Source: Vespula vulgaris
Taxonomy: Eukaryota > Arthropoda > Insecta > Hymenoptera > Vespidae
Length of the DNA stretch: 64,000 nucleotides
Direction: 5' to 3'
Assembly: GCF_905475345.1 (NCBI RefSeq)
Contig: NC_066586.1
Coordinates: 3,340,001 to 3,404,000 of the forward strand
This document shows positions 1 to 11,416 of this stretch, piece by piece. Each line of letters opens with the position of its first letter. Position 1 is the stretch's first letter. Under the pieces are notes generated by a model. It was not told where the DNA came from. It saw nothing but the letters and a program-made list of their open reading frames with translations, and ran no database searches. Both the position numbers and the translations under genes were made by a program.

Positions 1-205
1 AATTAAGAAAGGAACTAGTTTAAGAATTTTATCAAATTTTTCTTAGACTTTCGTAAATATTTTTGACAAAAGACGAACAGAATTTAATGGCCTTTTTTAG
101 ACAATTTTTCCAACTTATCGTTCTAGATCCGACTCATCCTGTATAAAAATAATATATAAACATGTCGAAGATAAGTACTTTGGATAATTAACAAAAATGA
201 AGTTC

Positions 206-1054
206 TTAGTTAAAGCGAATAAACGGAGCAAGAAAGAAGGTAAAAGAAACGAGAGAGAAAGAGAGTATAAAAAAGAGTTCTCGTAGTTGGTGCGGAAAAA
301 AGGACAACGGTGTCTTATCCACCGGGAAATTTCCACACTTTTGCAGGTTGAACCGCGCTGGGCGTCGATCCGAGTTCTTTCGTTCGAACCCCTTCGTTTC
401 ACCCCTCAAACTCGGTTCTTTCTCGGCGCTATCTTTCGTTCTTCCGCAGCCTCTTGGGCCAACGGCTGGCAATCTTAGCGCCGCGTCTAGAGATCGGCCA
501 TTTGCCAGACGAGATTGAAGATTCGCAGCGTTGATTCGTCGGTTATTATGGTCGACGCGTATGGAGGATGGCATGGGAAGGGGGTGGCAAAAGGAGGTGG
601 AAGGCGTGGTCGATGAGGTCGAAGGAGGGAGAAAAAAAATATAAGGGGGAAGAAGACAGAGAGAAAAGAGAGTAAAAAGTAGTGAAAAGAAAGAAAGAAA
701 GAAAGAAAGAAGAAAAGAAAGAATGGAAGGACGAGTTTTCTTTCTTTCGTTCCTCCTTTTTTCGCGTGAGTAAGCGAGCGAGAAAGAAAATAAAAAGAAA
801 GGGAAAAAAGAATGAAGAAAAAAGAACAGAAAAAAAGGAAGATAGAAAAAAGCGAGGAGAGACTCCGCGACGTAGAAAGCAAACTCGCTCAGAACTTTGA
901 TGAACGATCGCGAGGAGTCAGCCACGATTGCGAAAGATTTGCTCGCATCTTCCAGATCGACTTTTCTCTCTCGAAATACGATCGCACGAAGTTTGTTGGC
1001 GCGGAGACCTTCGAAATCGGCGCGAGCGTTTCCTTTAAGGATTTCATAGAACAC
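206..1054 (-). other. Longest open frame in the window (282 codons), probably not a gene
   Basis: The frame stays open for 282 codons but has no ATG near its beginning; the first codon is GTG. Its middle reads T-rich tracts as long runs of Phe, Leu and Ser. Only the ends, where CpG-rich unique DNA is read, look protein-like. The plus strand is open at 682-1096 across the same DNA. I take this as compositional openness over a purine/pyrimidine tract. Confidence 0.3.
621..869. repeat. Purine-rich tract with (GAAA)n
   Basis: A, G and AAAG units, with exact GAAA repeats at about 683-711. It is interrupted by a short pyrimidine segment at about 736-768, giving local mirror and inverted symmetry. 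Confidence 0.85.
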
Positions 1055-1096
1055 TCGCGTTCGTTCGACCGATTCCGATTTGCGATCGATTCGTAA
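812..1096 (+). CDS. Weak candidate ORF, 94 codons, Lys/Glu-rich start
   Basis: It has a true ATG (812-814) and a TAA stop. The first 17 codons are Lys/Glu-rich because they read a purine tract. The remainder (from SEERLRDVESKLAQNF onward) has balanced composition and could form a helix. It could equally be chance: the opposite strand carries the longest open frame of the window through the same bases, and no splice signals or family similarity support it. Confidence 0.15.
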   Translation: MKKKEQKKRKIEKSEERLRDVESKLAQNFDERSRGVSHDCERFARIFQIDFSLSKYDRTKFVGAETFEIGASVSFKDFIEHSRSFDRFRFAIDS

Positions 1097-1807
1097 GAAG
1101 CGAAGAAGGTAAAACTTGGAAAATCGCTTGCTAGAACTCGCCTTTCCTCTTTCCCCTTCCGCTCCTTTTCCTACTCATCCTTCTCGGCCATTGACCTCGC
1201 AAGAACCAAGGTGTATCGTCTCTCTCGCTCCCCTTCTTCTTCCTTTATCGAACGATCCATCGCGTAAATAACTCGGAAAAAAAACTTTAGAAGAGAAATA
1301 GACGATAGAGATAATAATGATTGACGTGAGCTCCGAACGAATCGTCAAATCATTTCTTTATGATACCTTGCACTATTTCCTCATCATTTTAAATTAATAC
1401 TATACTTCATATCGATTTCTTTCGGAACAAATCGAAATCGAGTTGATTACTAACTTAAAAACGATAAAATTACCTATCGATTACCTAATAGTCGAACGTG
1501 TAACTATTACAGGTATACGAATAATCCTGATTATGATTGAACGTCTTCTATCGTATATACGAGGAATATATAAGAACCATCTTTGTGAAATATGGTCTTT
1601 GATGACTATCCTTTCCATTCCATCGTTCAAGGAAACGAACATTACCGCAAAAACGCGATTTACGTACCAAGAAAATTAATATGACGGAGAACGCTAGCGA
1701 CGCTTTGTCCATTACGTTCTATCGCAGTTCTCGTACGATTATCATTGGACCTCCTACGATGTGGGATGCCTTTCGCTACCCTCTTGGAGCCTTTAACTGG
1801 TAGTTAG
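1097..1807. other. Unique DNA, nothing recognised
   Basis: AT-rich unique sequence with a pyrimidine-biased part at 1138-1250. No credible frame, RNA gene or repeat. Confidence 0.6.
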
Positions 1808-1980
1808 CTTTGGATCTTCCCATTCTCCTCCTTTCTCTCTTTCACTCTCTCCCTCCTATTACACATTACTCGAATTCAGAGACATTTTCGACGATTTGCT
1901 ACACGCGCAGAGTTTCTAAGTCCCTCCTCTTCCTTCTCCTCTTCTTCTTCCCTTTCTCTCTCTCTCTCTTTCTCTGTACA
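1808..1980. repeat. Pyrimidine-rich tract with (CT)n
   Basis: CTCCTT-type units, then pure CT at about 1954-1970. Confidence 0.85.
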
Positions 1981-2124
1981 GAGTGTAACAACGAGCAATG
2001 CCATCCACGTCCCTCTCTTCCTTTCTCGTCTCGCCGCGGGGAATGCGATTCTCCGTGCCGCGTGGAGCCAATTACTACGTAAGAAACGTTAACTTAGTTT
2101 GTCAAGCAGTTAACAGGAAGCGAC

Positions 2125-2199
2125 CCTCTTCCCTCCTTTCCCTCTCTCTCTCTCTATCTATCTCTCTCTATCTCTCTCTTTCTCTTGCTCTCTGTCTTC
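2125..2199. repeat. (CT)n with CTAT units
   Basis: CT array with TATC interruptions. Confidence 0.9.
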
Positions 2200-2276
2200 T
2201 GGCCTCCCTGTACGAAGGATAAGGTGATAGCGGGTGCCACGGGAGGAAGAGATATCGAGTTATAGTTGGAACCGTC

Positions 2277-2370
2277 CTCTCCTCTCTCTTTCCCTCTCTC
2301 TCTTCCTTTCTCTATCTATCTATCTGTCTCTTACTTTCTCTCCTTCTCCCATACTCTCTCATTCCCTCTT
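2277..2370. repeat. (CT)n with (TATC)n
   Basis: CT array containing four TATC units. Confidence 0.9.
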
Positions 2371-2551
2371 TCGTTCGTTCCGCGAACACGCTCTTGTACA
2401 ACGATGCAACGATATACGAACATAACGCAAGAGAGAGACTACTCTTCCTCTGTAGAGTTCTCAAGCAACCTGAAATTCCAGGATCGACTGTTCAAGTTCC
2501 GACAGTTCGGCGCGAAACTAACCTTAACCGTTCACGTCGCGCACGCGTACC

Positions 2552-2612
2552 TATATATGTATGTATGTATGTATGTACGTATATACACACACGTATATAT
2601 ATATATATGTAT
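2552..2612. repeat. (TATG)n and TA array
   Basis: TATG units, an ACACACACG stretch, then a TA run. Confidence 0.9.
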
Positions 2613-3680
2613 GGTACGTAGCTATGTATGTACGTGCGTGTGCCACAGCTCTCAGTAATTTCGAAGCAAAAGAGAGAGGGTGGCTTGAGAGAGAGAGCAA
2701 GGAAACTCGTAACCACGCCGACCACCGCTCGTTTCGCTGGCATCGATCGTCGTGAATCATGCTCGATATTATGCGCCAGAAGGATCGGAAGTCACGCCAT
2801 TTCTTGAGAGCTCCATGTACCCCTTCGAACGACGTGCAATCGAAGAAAAGCAGGTTTTAGCATTGTGTACGTGAACTGCAACATCGATTTTCGATTGAGA
2901 GAAGAAGGAGGAAAAGAACAAGTTGGTCTTCGCGTCTTCTTCAATTTTTTCGTATTTGTAACTAATTTTTAATAATTTTCAAAAGTATAATATACATAAA
3001 AGAGAAACAGAGACAGAGATAGAGAGAAAGAGAGTGAGAGAGTGAGAGAGTGAGAGAGAGAGTGTTTTATACAAAGAAATAATACACCTATCCATCAAAC
3101 AAGAAAGTTTGTTATAATTTTGCTTAACGTCAATGCGTTAAATCACAACGTTCGACGGAAAATTATTTCGAGTAAGTTTGACGCGTTCATAAGGTTTCCC
3201 CGGGATTCGGTAAGATCGAGGAATAGTTGGACAACTTCGAAGTTCGTTAATGGACAAACTATTTTAATAACATCGTATTAAACTTGGAGATCTCGAAGTG
3301 AAGCCTCGTGAGATTCTCAACGAATTTGCGCCTGGCTATATTTTTCTTTTTTCCTTTTTTATTTCCCTTCGAAATATTATCATCAAATTATTATCTCGTA
3401 TGTAAGAACCGTGCATGGATTAAGACGTAAAACGACATAGGTTTTTTTTTTCCTTTTGTTCTTCTATAACCGAGATATATCACGAGAGTTTCCCAACGAA
3501 AAATAAATCATGCAGCGCGTCGGCTTGTGCGCTTTCATTAAAGAGATTTGAAAGATACGAGCGCTCGTATTTAAAGCTAAACTACGTACTAACGAAGTAT
3601 CGCGTGCGAGACTGCTGGAAGTACTGGATGGAATAACGTGTGCGAGTCGCCTGGATAATCGAAATCGGCTTGTCGAGAAT
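2613..3680. other. Unique DNA, nothing recognised
   Basis: Mostly AT-rich with one GA-type array at 3001-3064. No credible gene. Confidence 0.6.
3001..3064. repeat. (GA)n with GAGTGA units
   Basis: GACAGA, then GA, then three gagagagt units. Confidence 0.9.
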
Positions 3681-3737
3681 TTCTCTCTCCTTCTCTCTTT
3701 CTCTCTCCTTCTCTCTTCTTCTCTCTTTCTCTCTCTT
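3681..3737. repeat. (CT)n microsatellite
   Basis: CT with TTCT interruptions. Confidence 0.9.
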
Positions 3738-4049
3738 TACCTCCGTCTTCCTTCAATCAAGTTACAAGGTGTCGTTCGAAGTGTTTGTTGTTCGATCTAA
3801 CACGAACGAACCAACGAAAGCGATCCTCTTCGCAAGCTCACTAGCCAATTACGTCTCGTATAACGTGTAGCATTGTTGTACGGGTGAGTTACGAGACCCT
3901 CTAGGATATATCGACAGAGGGAAGGGAAAGGAGAAAGATACATCCTACCTAGGTTGCAAACTCATTCGAGTTATAACGATTGCCGGTCAGCATCTAGAGA
4001 CAGAGAACTTTTACGAGAGACCTTCCACTTGGTCTCTTTGTTACCATTG

Positions 4050-4067
4050 TCTCTCTCTCTCTCTCTT
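4050..4067. repeat. Short (CT)n array
   Basis: Eight CT units. Confidence 0.85.
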
Positions 4068-4380
4068 TGTTCACTCTTGCGAAATGTTATAACTATCAGC
4101 ACTTAAGTGAGTTTTCTTTTATCAACAGTGAAACGTTCGATGATCTCAGATATCGCAGTGGTTGCAACGTAACCGTTATCGAAGATATTGAAGAAAAGAA
4201 AATATTCTATACCATACCTACCTATATTATAATTTTATATTTCATTTGAAAACTTTACGATCTATTTATTTGATATCTTATTAAACTAATTGATTCGCTA
4301 TAAATTGAAAAAATATTTTTTTTTCAAACAGTATCGGATAACTAAAAGTTCAATAGAGAATACGTAACCGCTACTTTGGT

Positions 4381-4680
4381 TTGCAAGTTACAAGCAACAA
4401 CGCACGATCTGGATGGAACATAAAAGCTTGCCGCGTAAACTTGCACGATGAAGCTGCACGTGCACCTGTATAATCTTACACGAACGTATAATTATGCAGC
4501 AACGGACTTTGCGCGGCCTGAATCGCGGAAGCGCGTAATGTAAAATCGGTTCTACGGAGGAGCCAAGCGGCCGGCTTTGAATTTTAATACGCTCCGCTAG
4601 TCCGCGTTCCGGCGTAATAAGGCTTTTCCTCCGTTACGTCGGGAAACGCTACCGTTTACTGCAAAATACAACTTAACGTT
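4381..4680. promoter_or_regulatory. CpG-rich unique block, candidate regulatory element
   Basis: A repeat-free block with tgcacgtgcacc (E-box CACGTG), gcgcggcc, ccggcttt and homeodomain-like ATTA. It differs sharply from the AT-rich flanks and has no extended open frame. A cis-regulatory element is an inference from composition only. Confidence 0.2.
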
Positions 4681-4733
4681 TCATGCAATATGATCGAAGT
4701 TAAATGGGCAATGCACATTTGAGTTTTTATCTT

Positions 4734-4755
4734 AAAAAAAAAAAAAAAAAAAAAA
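4734..4755. repeat. A22 homopolymer
   Basis: Twenty-two A. No AATAAA is found close upstream, so this is not an obvious retro tail. Confidence 0.9.
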
Positions 4756-5319
4756 TACATCAGAAATTGCATTGCCGAAAATAACTTTTATTTCATTTCA
4801 ATAACGAAGCAATGATATTTGATTTAATACCGTTTATCAGAGAGATATTAAACGAATTATCAAAAAATATATTATCGAGAAATTTCATATCATGTTAATA
4901 GAATTTTAATAAAATTTACGTTACGAGTTGATTTAAGATCTTTAAAACGTTCTAAACTCTTAAACGAGACCATTAAAATCATCGTCTTTCGTTTCTCAAC
5001 GAGGAGACAATTAAGAGATTAAACGTTTTACCGTTAATCTTTTCTATTTTAGTTGGAAAATTCGAAATACGTCGACTCGTTTGTTTCTTTTCTTTTCTAA
5101 TCTCCTTTACAGAAGATCCGAAGAATGTTGGCCCGACGAGAGAAACGAAGAAAATTTATCTTGAGCTCGTTACGCGTCCCGGACGCTAATTTGGACATTT
5201 GCGTTTAGCTTGCATTTAACTCCGACGTTGGAACGGACGCGGTGTTTTCGTAATGCCGGAGAAGAAAATAGATGGAATTATTAGTCGGCTACGCCTATAC
5301 ATACACCTATGTGTGTGTG

Positions 5320-5321
<2 letters not shown>
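4756..5321. other. AT-rich unique DNA, nothing recognised
   Basis: Scattered ATTA cores; no credible frame. Confidence 0.6.

Positions 5322-5359
<38 letters not shown>
5322..5359. repeat. (TA)19 microsatellite
   Basis: Pure TA run after a short GTGTGTG stretch; cruciform-prone. Confidence 0.95.
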
Positions 5360-5363
<4 letters not shown>

Positions 5364-5721
5364 TATACGTACATGCAATATACATTCGCACTCAGGCAGC
5401 AGCTAATAGCGTTAACCGTAACAATGACTAATGACACGCTCAGGTCATTCGCAGGACGCACACGAAGGGTCCGTCGCGTCATAATCTTCGTTTTCTTTTT
5501 GTTTTATTTTTTCGGAAGCTGCTCGAACCAATGGCCAACGATGGTTATGGTTTTTGTGTACATGTAGGTATGTATGTGTGTATAGGTAGGGGTGTTAAGA
5601 AAATGATGGATAATGTTGCACTTCCAAAGCAATCCGGCGGAATTGGCTGAAAGCCGTTTGTGGCTGAAGCGGTGGCAAATCCTAACCGGATTATTTCCAT
5701 AACGCTGCTTGCCTTATATAT

Positions 5722-5725
<4 letters not shown>

Positions 5726-5764
<39 letters not shown>

Positions 5765-5773
5765 GTCTCTCTA
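5726..5773. repeat. (CT)n with CTGT units
   Basis: CT array with two CTGT interruptions. Confidence 0.95.
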
Positions 5774-5791
5774 TCCCGAAAGCAACCTAAT

Positions 5792-5812
5792 TGCGCTAAC
5801 TACGTTAGCGCA
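5792..5812. repeat. Perfect 21-base hairpin
   Basis: TGCGCTAAC-tac-GTTAGCGCA is a perfect 9-base inverted repeat around three bases, immediately after a CT array. It is short for a microRNA precursor. It could be a protein-binding palindrome or chance. Confidence 0.5.
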
Positions 5813-5914
5813 GTAACTACGCTCCCAGAGAATATATATCGCCAGGCATCGCGTAGATATATCATATTTTGAAGCTACGGTAGTTTCTCGCTAACTTACA
5901 ACCCGTTCGCTTAC

Positions 5915-5934
5915 CTTACTCCTACTACTCTCGC
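5915..5934 (-). other. Possible 20-nt microexon (splice-site pair)
   Basis: On the minus strand a pyrimidine tract ending CTTCTTCTAG is followed by 20 bases and then GTAAGC. A second donor-like GTAAGT lies 15 bases further on. Both splice signals are good, but nothing shows the site is used and no partner exons are known. Confidence 0.08.
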
Positions 5935-6980
5935 CTAGAAGAAGAAAATTCTTGAAAATTCTCTCGCTTTTGGTAAAGTAAATTTTCCTAACGTCGGGAG
6001 AACCTACGTGAAATTTTTGAGTTTATCTTGCGAGAATCGTGAAAGTTTCGAGGAACGTTGCATTTTGAAGTGGGCTAACGATCGATGAGAATCGGTAACG
6101 ATTGAGATTATAAATAATTATAGTTTTCGATGCCATGTTATTTTTAACATATTATACATTTAATGATACATTAATCTCATATAATAATCGTAATAATATT
6201 TGTAACTTGTCATTTGTAAATCATCGATGGATTCTATCAAGAACCACAACAGTTTTTCCTACGACAATAAGGTAAAACATATAGATAGTGAAAAGAGAAT
6301 TTCGAGAAAATAGAAGGAGTATTCTCACATGTACTATTATTGCTTCTCACTAGACATACCCGTTCAACGGATGCAACCAGACTGCCCGAAGAAATTTAAT
6401 GCTTAATCCGCACTGGAAGTAGTGTGAGGCTTCAAGTTGTTTTGAAACTCGAGGAACGTGCGTGGTGTACGTGGCCGTTGCTCCTGGAGAAGGTGTATGG
6501 ATACGCAGATTTACGCGAAATAACACGTACGCTTCTGAAACTGGTAGCATCGTTGGCAAGAGAGAAGGGAATAATGAAAACAGAGGGAAGGAGAGCTAGA
6601 TACGAGGAGCTAAGGCAAAGTCTTACGGGGGTAGCCAGATAGGTCGTGAAGGGGATGAAAGGGGTGTAGAGGGGATTTGAAGGAAGTCGTGCTAAGCAAC
6701 TTAGATTAGTTCAATCGACTGGTCTTCTCTGGCGAACCGCCAGGCCAAATTGTCAAGAGAATTGCTCTCCGGTTCTTGCTATATCACTACTACCACTACA
6801 TTCTACATACTTTGCTAACGTTTCGCATCCTTTTCTTTCGTTATTCTCCTTGGACACGACCTTCTTGAATACGCGAAATAACATTACCTATCATGCTGGA
6901 AAAGGAATATTAGATAAAAGTCAATCATGATTAGTTATGTTCATGTAGATGTCTATTAATAACGTTGAAAGAGTTCGTAA
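5935..6980. other. Unique DNA with a more G+C-rich part at 6350-6660
   Basis: The 6350-6660 part is open on both strands for about 70 codons and not recognised. The rest is AT-rich and empty. Confidence 0.5.
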
Positions 6981-6995
6981 GCGAGCTAGCTAGCT

Positions 6996-7119
6996 TCTCT
7001 GTCTTCTTCTCTCTTTCTCTCTTTCTCTCCTTTCTTTCTCTATCTTTCACATATTCATAAGATCGACTATTCATTCTCTCCTCTCTCTCTCTCCCTCTCT
7101 CTTTCTCTCCTTCTTCCTT
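6996..7119. repeat. Two (CT)n arrays separated by 25 unique bases
   Basis: Pyrimidine arrays at 6996-7049 and 7073-7119. The palindrome AGCTAGCTAGCT (6984-6995) directly precedes the first. Confidence 0.9.
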
Positions 7120-7389
7120 ACGTAATACGAAATATTAACTTTACGAAAGTTTCTCGACGTCTCCTCTCGACTGCCGTGACTGTATTTCATTTTCTCTATA
7201 AAGTAAAGAAGAAGATTTGGTAACGTCGCAACGTGTCCACGAATAACGAATCGGAACGAAGATTAATCGACTCGGACCGTGAATATCCACGAGTAATGCT
7301 TTCGAGCTAGTAATGACTCGAAATCAACTATTCTTCGAATAAGTTTCCAAAGTTATGTGAGTCGAGACGAATGATTTTATCTTGATGGC

Positions 7390-7391
<2 letters not shown>

Positions 7392-7441
<50 letters not shown>
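7392..7441. repeat. (AT)25 microsatellite
   Basis: Pure alternating AT, followed by TATATACATATACATA imperfect units to about 7468. Confidence 0.95.
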
Positions 7442-7443
<2 letters not shown>

Positions 7444-7795
7444 ATATATACATATACATATATATATCCCTTCTTTCTCTTTCTACCATATACATATACA
7501 TGCATCTACTCTTTCTCTACTTGAGCGTCGCGATCGACGTTATAAAGGTATGATACCGCGTGCTCTTTCGTTTTATTGGATTCCGTGTAAGGGCGGTGTC
7601 GTTTTTCCAGGTTAGCGGCCGGCGAAGAACCCCAGCCGCGTCCTCATCTATCATCCGCCTCTACCGTGTGCCGAGTCATTTAGCAAACGTCTCCTTGAGA
7701 TTCCATCTTGCTGCACCTGCGCGCTCTTGCTTCCTTCCCCTTTTCATTCGAATGATTCTCTCGTAATCGTGCTTCTTTCCTTTAGCCGCGACTCT

Positions 7796-7898
7796 CTCCT
7801 CAACTTTACCTTATTCTTTTTCTTTTCTTCTTTCTTTCTTTTTCTCCTTTCCCTTGTCTTATTTTCTTTTTTTTTTTCTTCTTCTTTTTTCCTTCTTC
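7796..7898. repeat. Polypyrimidine tract
   Basis: T-rich pyrimidine run of about 100 bases; open frames over it are artefacts. Confidence 0.85.
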
Positions 7899-8454
7899 GA
7901 ACACCACACAAAGATAGATTTTTTCCTGAGATCTTACGTTCCGTTTTCACAGTGAAGTCGATTGGCTTATTTCACGATTATAGAATTTTTGTATTATTTA
8001 AATTAGTTAACGAAGTCATTCTAATTTATATACTTTTATATCCGAGATAAAAAAGGTGTCATCAAAAATTTTTTCTTATAATCGGTAAAAAGTGCGAACA
8101 AAATGAAGAAAGAGAAAATTTGTCCGATCAGATCTTTAATTAAAATATTCATTTATAATTTCGAAATAAGCGACATATATATATATATAATTTTCGGTTG
8201 TAAAAAGAGAATAACACGAAGTCGTATTTAAAATCTTATAAAGAAAAGGATGGAGAATTTTAAAGAAAGAAAGAAAGAAAGAGAGAAGATGAAGTTTTCC
8301 GGACCGTAGCTCGGTCAGGTCAAATCCCTGAACGAATAACCGATGTGAGAGGTTCCTAGTCTTAATCCGGTTCCTTCGAGCACGATTCCAGTTTCTTCTT
8401 TGAACGATCGATGCTAAGATCCGCTCCACTGGCTGTTAGTCCAAAGGACTTTCT

Positions 8455-8478
8455 ATCTCTCTCTCTCTCTCTTTCTCT

Positions 8479-8527
<49 letters not shown>
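8455..8527. repeat. Long (CT)n microsatellite
   Basis: Almost pure CT for about 70 bases. Confidence 0.95.
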
Positions 8528-8529
<2 letters not shown>

Positions 8530-8798
8530 ATATCTCCTTTGCTCGCTAACGAATCCTGACCTCCTTTTGTTCTCTACGATTCTACATCTTCGTAATACAT
8601 TGTCCTACGATGTCGGCATTGTCTCGTAGACTTTGCCACGAAACGGACGACGTACCTCTTGCCATTTCTCTCTTCCTCTTCTCCATACCAACGAGTCAAT
8701 TCCTTCTACGGATGATAGGAGAGCGAGCAAGTGTATGAGAGAGAAGGAAGACTCGGTACGGACCAGTGTAAACTCGGTTTACTTCCCATCTTCGTGCA

Positions 8799-8838
8799 CT
8801 CTATCTCTCTATCTCTCTTTCTCTCTTTCCCTCTGTCT
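8799..8838. repeat. (CT)n with CTAT units
   Basis: CT array with ATCT interruptions. Confidence 0.9.
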
Positions 8839-8957
8839 ATACACCCTATCCTGTCTAGTCTATATATATTTACAGATATCGATCAAGAAATGCGAAAGCG
8901 TTACTGCTGCTCTTCCTCGAGAAATTTTGTTATCTTTGCGATATTGCTGAAAGAAAA

Positions 8958-8960
<3 letters not shown>

Positions 8961-9018
<58 letters not shown>

Positions 9019-9033
9019 GAGAGAGGGAGAGAG
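8961..9033. repeat. Long (GA)n microsatellite
   Basis: Almost pure GA. Lies 120 bases from a CT array, so the pair is an imperfect inverted repeat of simple sequence. Confidence 0.95.
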
Positions 9034-9367
9034 AGCTCACAAAGTGGCTTCTTGGTTTTACGTTTATTACGGATAAAGAAAACGACGCAAGGATCTCTAA
9101 GAAAATTTTTTGATCGAACGACCTTATCGTAATTGCTTTTAATTTCGAACTTTACATGTATTAAATCGTATAACATACATATATGACGTATCGAACAACA
9201 TCTATTTATCAGAACGTGTGGAAAGAAATCATTTCATTTTGCTACCTCAATCAGTTATCTTTATCTTTGTGGACCCTTATTGTTAGTTGACGATCTTTTA
9301 TGACCTTATCGAAGACACAAAAGATCAAACAGAAGGGGAACAAAGACTGGACGTCGTCTTGAGGAAT

Positions 9368-9420
9368 GAGAAATAGAGAGAAAGAAAGAAAGAGAGAGAG
9401 AGAAAGACAGGAAGAAAGTG
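9368..9420. repeat. (GA)n/(GAAA)n array
   Basis: GAAA and GA units. Confidence 0.9.
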
Positions 9421-9560
9421 ATAGGACTGTAGTAACAACCAGAGAGAAAATGAACGTAGGGCCAACGTAGGGCATCCTGTAACTTCATCGCTAGTCGAAA
9501 TCCTTATCTGTCCGGAGGGTTAATCTCGGAGAATCCCTTTCGCTTGGTGTTATCTTCTTT

Positions 9561-9700
9561 AGGTCGAAAACCCCCGCAGTATCTCCGACACGAAGACCAC
9601 GTAGCGAAGACGACGCCGGCAGCTCACAAACGCACCAACACGAACAACGACAACTTTGACGCCACAGCCGCCGCCGGCAACTTTTCAACTCTTCTCAATA
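9561..9700 (+). other. Exon-like CpG-rich block after an acceptor-like site
   Basis: A pyrimidine stretch ending TTCTTTAG (about 9549-9560) looks like a 3' splice site. It is followed by a CpG-rich segment whose plus frame reads a mix of Lys, Asn, Thr and Ala (for example TTPAAHKRTNTNNDNFD). The minus strand is open over the same block, so coding is unproven. A 5'-UTR exon is equally possible. No donor was identified. Confidence 0.12.
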
Positions 9701-10253
9701 AATCTCGCTGCTCTGCCTTTCCGCGACTCTTCTTCTCTTTCTTTTGCTTCTTAGTTCCTTTCTCGTTCTCGCTTTCTCACTCGTCCTCTCAAATTGTCTT
9801 CTCTCTTTTCTATGGTTTTTCTGATCTTTACTTTCTTCTATTTCCTTTTTGTCTCTCATTGTCTTTCGACTCTTCATTTATATACAACTAAAGTAATTTA
9901 TAGAGCGTTCTATATAATAAAATATCTATATACCGTATCTCCGGTTTATAGATAATCCAGGAAATAATCGGGTCTGTTTTACGTATGCATAAGCCGGACA
10001 TATTTTATAGAATATCTTATTTTAACAAATCCATAGAAATTTATCAATTACATGCATTAAAGTTGAATTATAAGTTGAATTACAAATATATAAGTTTTTT
10101 CGATATCGATTTAAACGTTCTTTCGAAAAATTTTTAATAATTCCGGTAAAAATATCTATCGCGAATCGGTTAGCATGGACCGCATTCTGCGCCCTAACGT
10201 ACATATACAAAAATACGTATTTTGCAAATATACGACTACTGCTGTGACCACAA

Positions 10254-10500
10254 TTTCTTTTATCTTTTTTCCGTCCCTTTTCTTTTCTCCTCTTTTTCCT
10301 CTTGTCCTTCTTTCGTTTCATGGACCAACGTGCTCGACTACTTTCTTTCTCCTCTCTTCTCTCTTTTCTTTCCTGGATCCTTCTTATTTTGTCCTGTTAT
10401 AGCGTGCTGCATGGTGACTGCAGCACTGCACTCTCAACCTAGTTTCCAATGTCTCTTTCCTTCTTTCTCTCTCTCTCTCTCTCTCTCTCTTTTACTCTTT
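10254..10500. repeat. Pyrimidine-rich tracts ending in (CT)n
   Basis: T/C-rich 10254-10375, unique DNA about 10395-10440, then pure CT at 10465-10490. Confidence 0.85.
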
Positions 10501-11100
10501 GTACTTTGCAGGAACGTATATACATATCCTCTTCTTTCTACGAGCACGATAGAGTTAGATGTTTTATAAGTGGCTCAACCAAGAGTGTCGACCGCGATCA
10601 TGCGGTCGTTCATACACCGACGACACGGACTTTTCTCTACTTTATTCTTAATGTTAACGCGACGCTCGCTAAGTGACTGTTTTTAAACATTAACATTTTT
10701 GTTCAAGTGTCCACGAAAAAACGAGGATAATTTCGCCGAGAGACTTTTAACTCGGTGTCTAAAATATACCCGATTATCTTGAAACTTTTATAACTGGGAA
10801 AAACTGGAGGATTATCTTGATGATAGAAAAAAATAAAATTTCATTTCATGGAAATAATCGTTTGGTTAAAATCAATGAAAAAACTTTATCGTATATTACA
10901 TTCGTTATTATGAACAAAACGTTTGATTAAATAAAGAAAGGAAAATCTTCCTTCGAATGTGTTATTTCGACTTGGAAAAATGCACTTGTTCTACCTTTAA
11001 GCTATTTTTCTAATTACAACAGAAGCGAGGTGAATATCGTACATATCCGTTTTCCGTATCTAATCTCGTAACAACCGAATATTAAAGAACGGATTAATGC
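10501..11100. other. Unique DNA, nothing recognised
   Basis: AT-rich; no credible frame. Confidence 0.6.
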
Positions 11101-11119
11101 GATGACCGTTCTCTCGTCT

Positions 11120-11265
11120 GGTACTTTACTCCAACTCCTTTCTTCTCCATTACTTTCCTTATCGCGATCCTCCTATCTCTCTTTCTCTTTTTTCTCTCTT
11201 TCTTTCTCTTTGTCTATTTTCTCGAATATTCTTTTTCTTTTTTGTTACTTTCAAGCCTTCTTATA
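11120..11265. repeat. Pyrimidine-rich tract
   Basis: TTTCTC-type units without a strict period. Confidence 0.8.
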
Positions 11266-11340
11266 TTTCCTCTTTGCTCCGTGCGACTGTGTCTTTCGCC
11301 ATATATCCTCGTTTGAATGAGAACAATAAGAAGGAAGATT

Positions 11341-11359
11341 TTATGAAGAGAAAGAATAG

Positions 11360-11398
<39 letters not shown>

Positions 11399-11416
11399 AT
11401 AAAAGAAAGGAAAAGA
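11341..11416. repeat. (GA)n array in a purine tract
   Basis: Pure GA at about 11366-11391 inside a purine-rich stretch. Confidence 0.9.

Noticed and set aside
381..392. GTTCGAACCCC, tRNA B-box-like
   Set aside because: No A box, acceptor stem or anticodon arm at the right distance; the same holds for GTTCGAATCC (minus, near 56613) and ACTTCAAATCC (near 40880).
4734..4755. A22 run as a retro-element tail
   Set aside because: No AATAAA or element-like body upstream; the same is true for the A21 run at 61410-61430.
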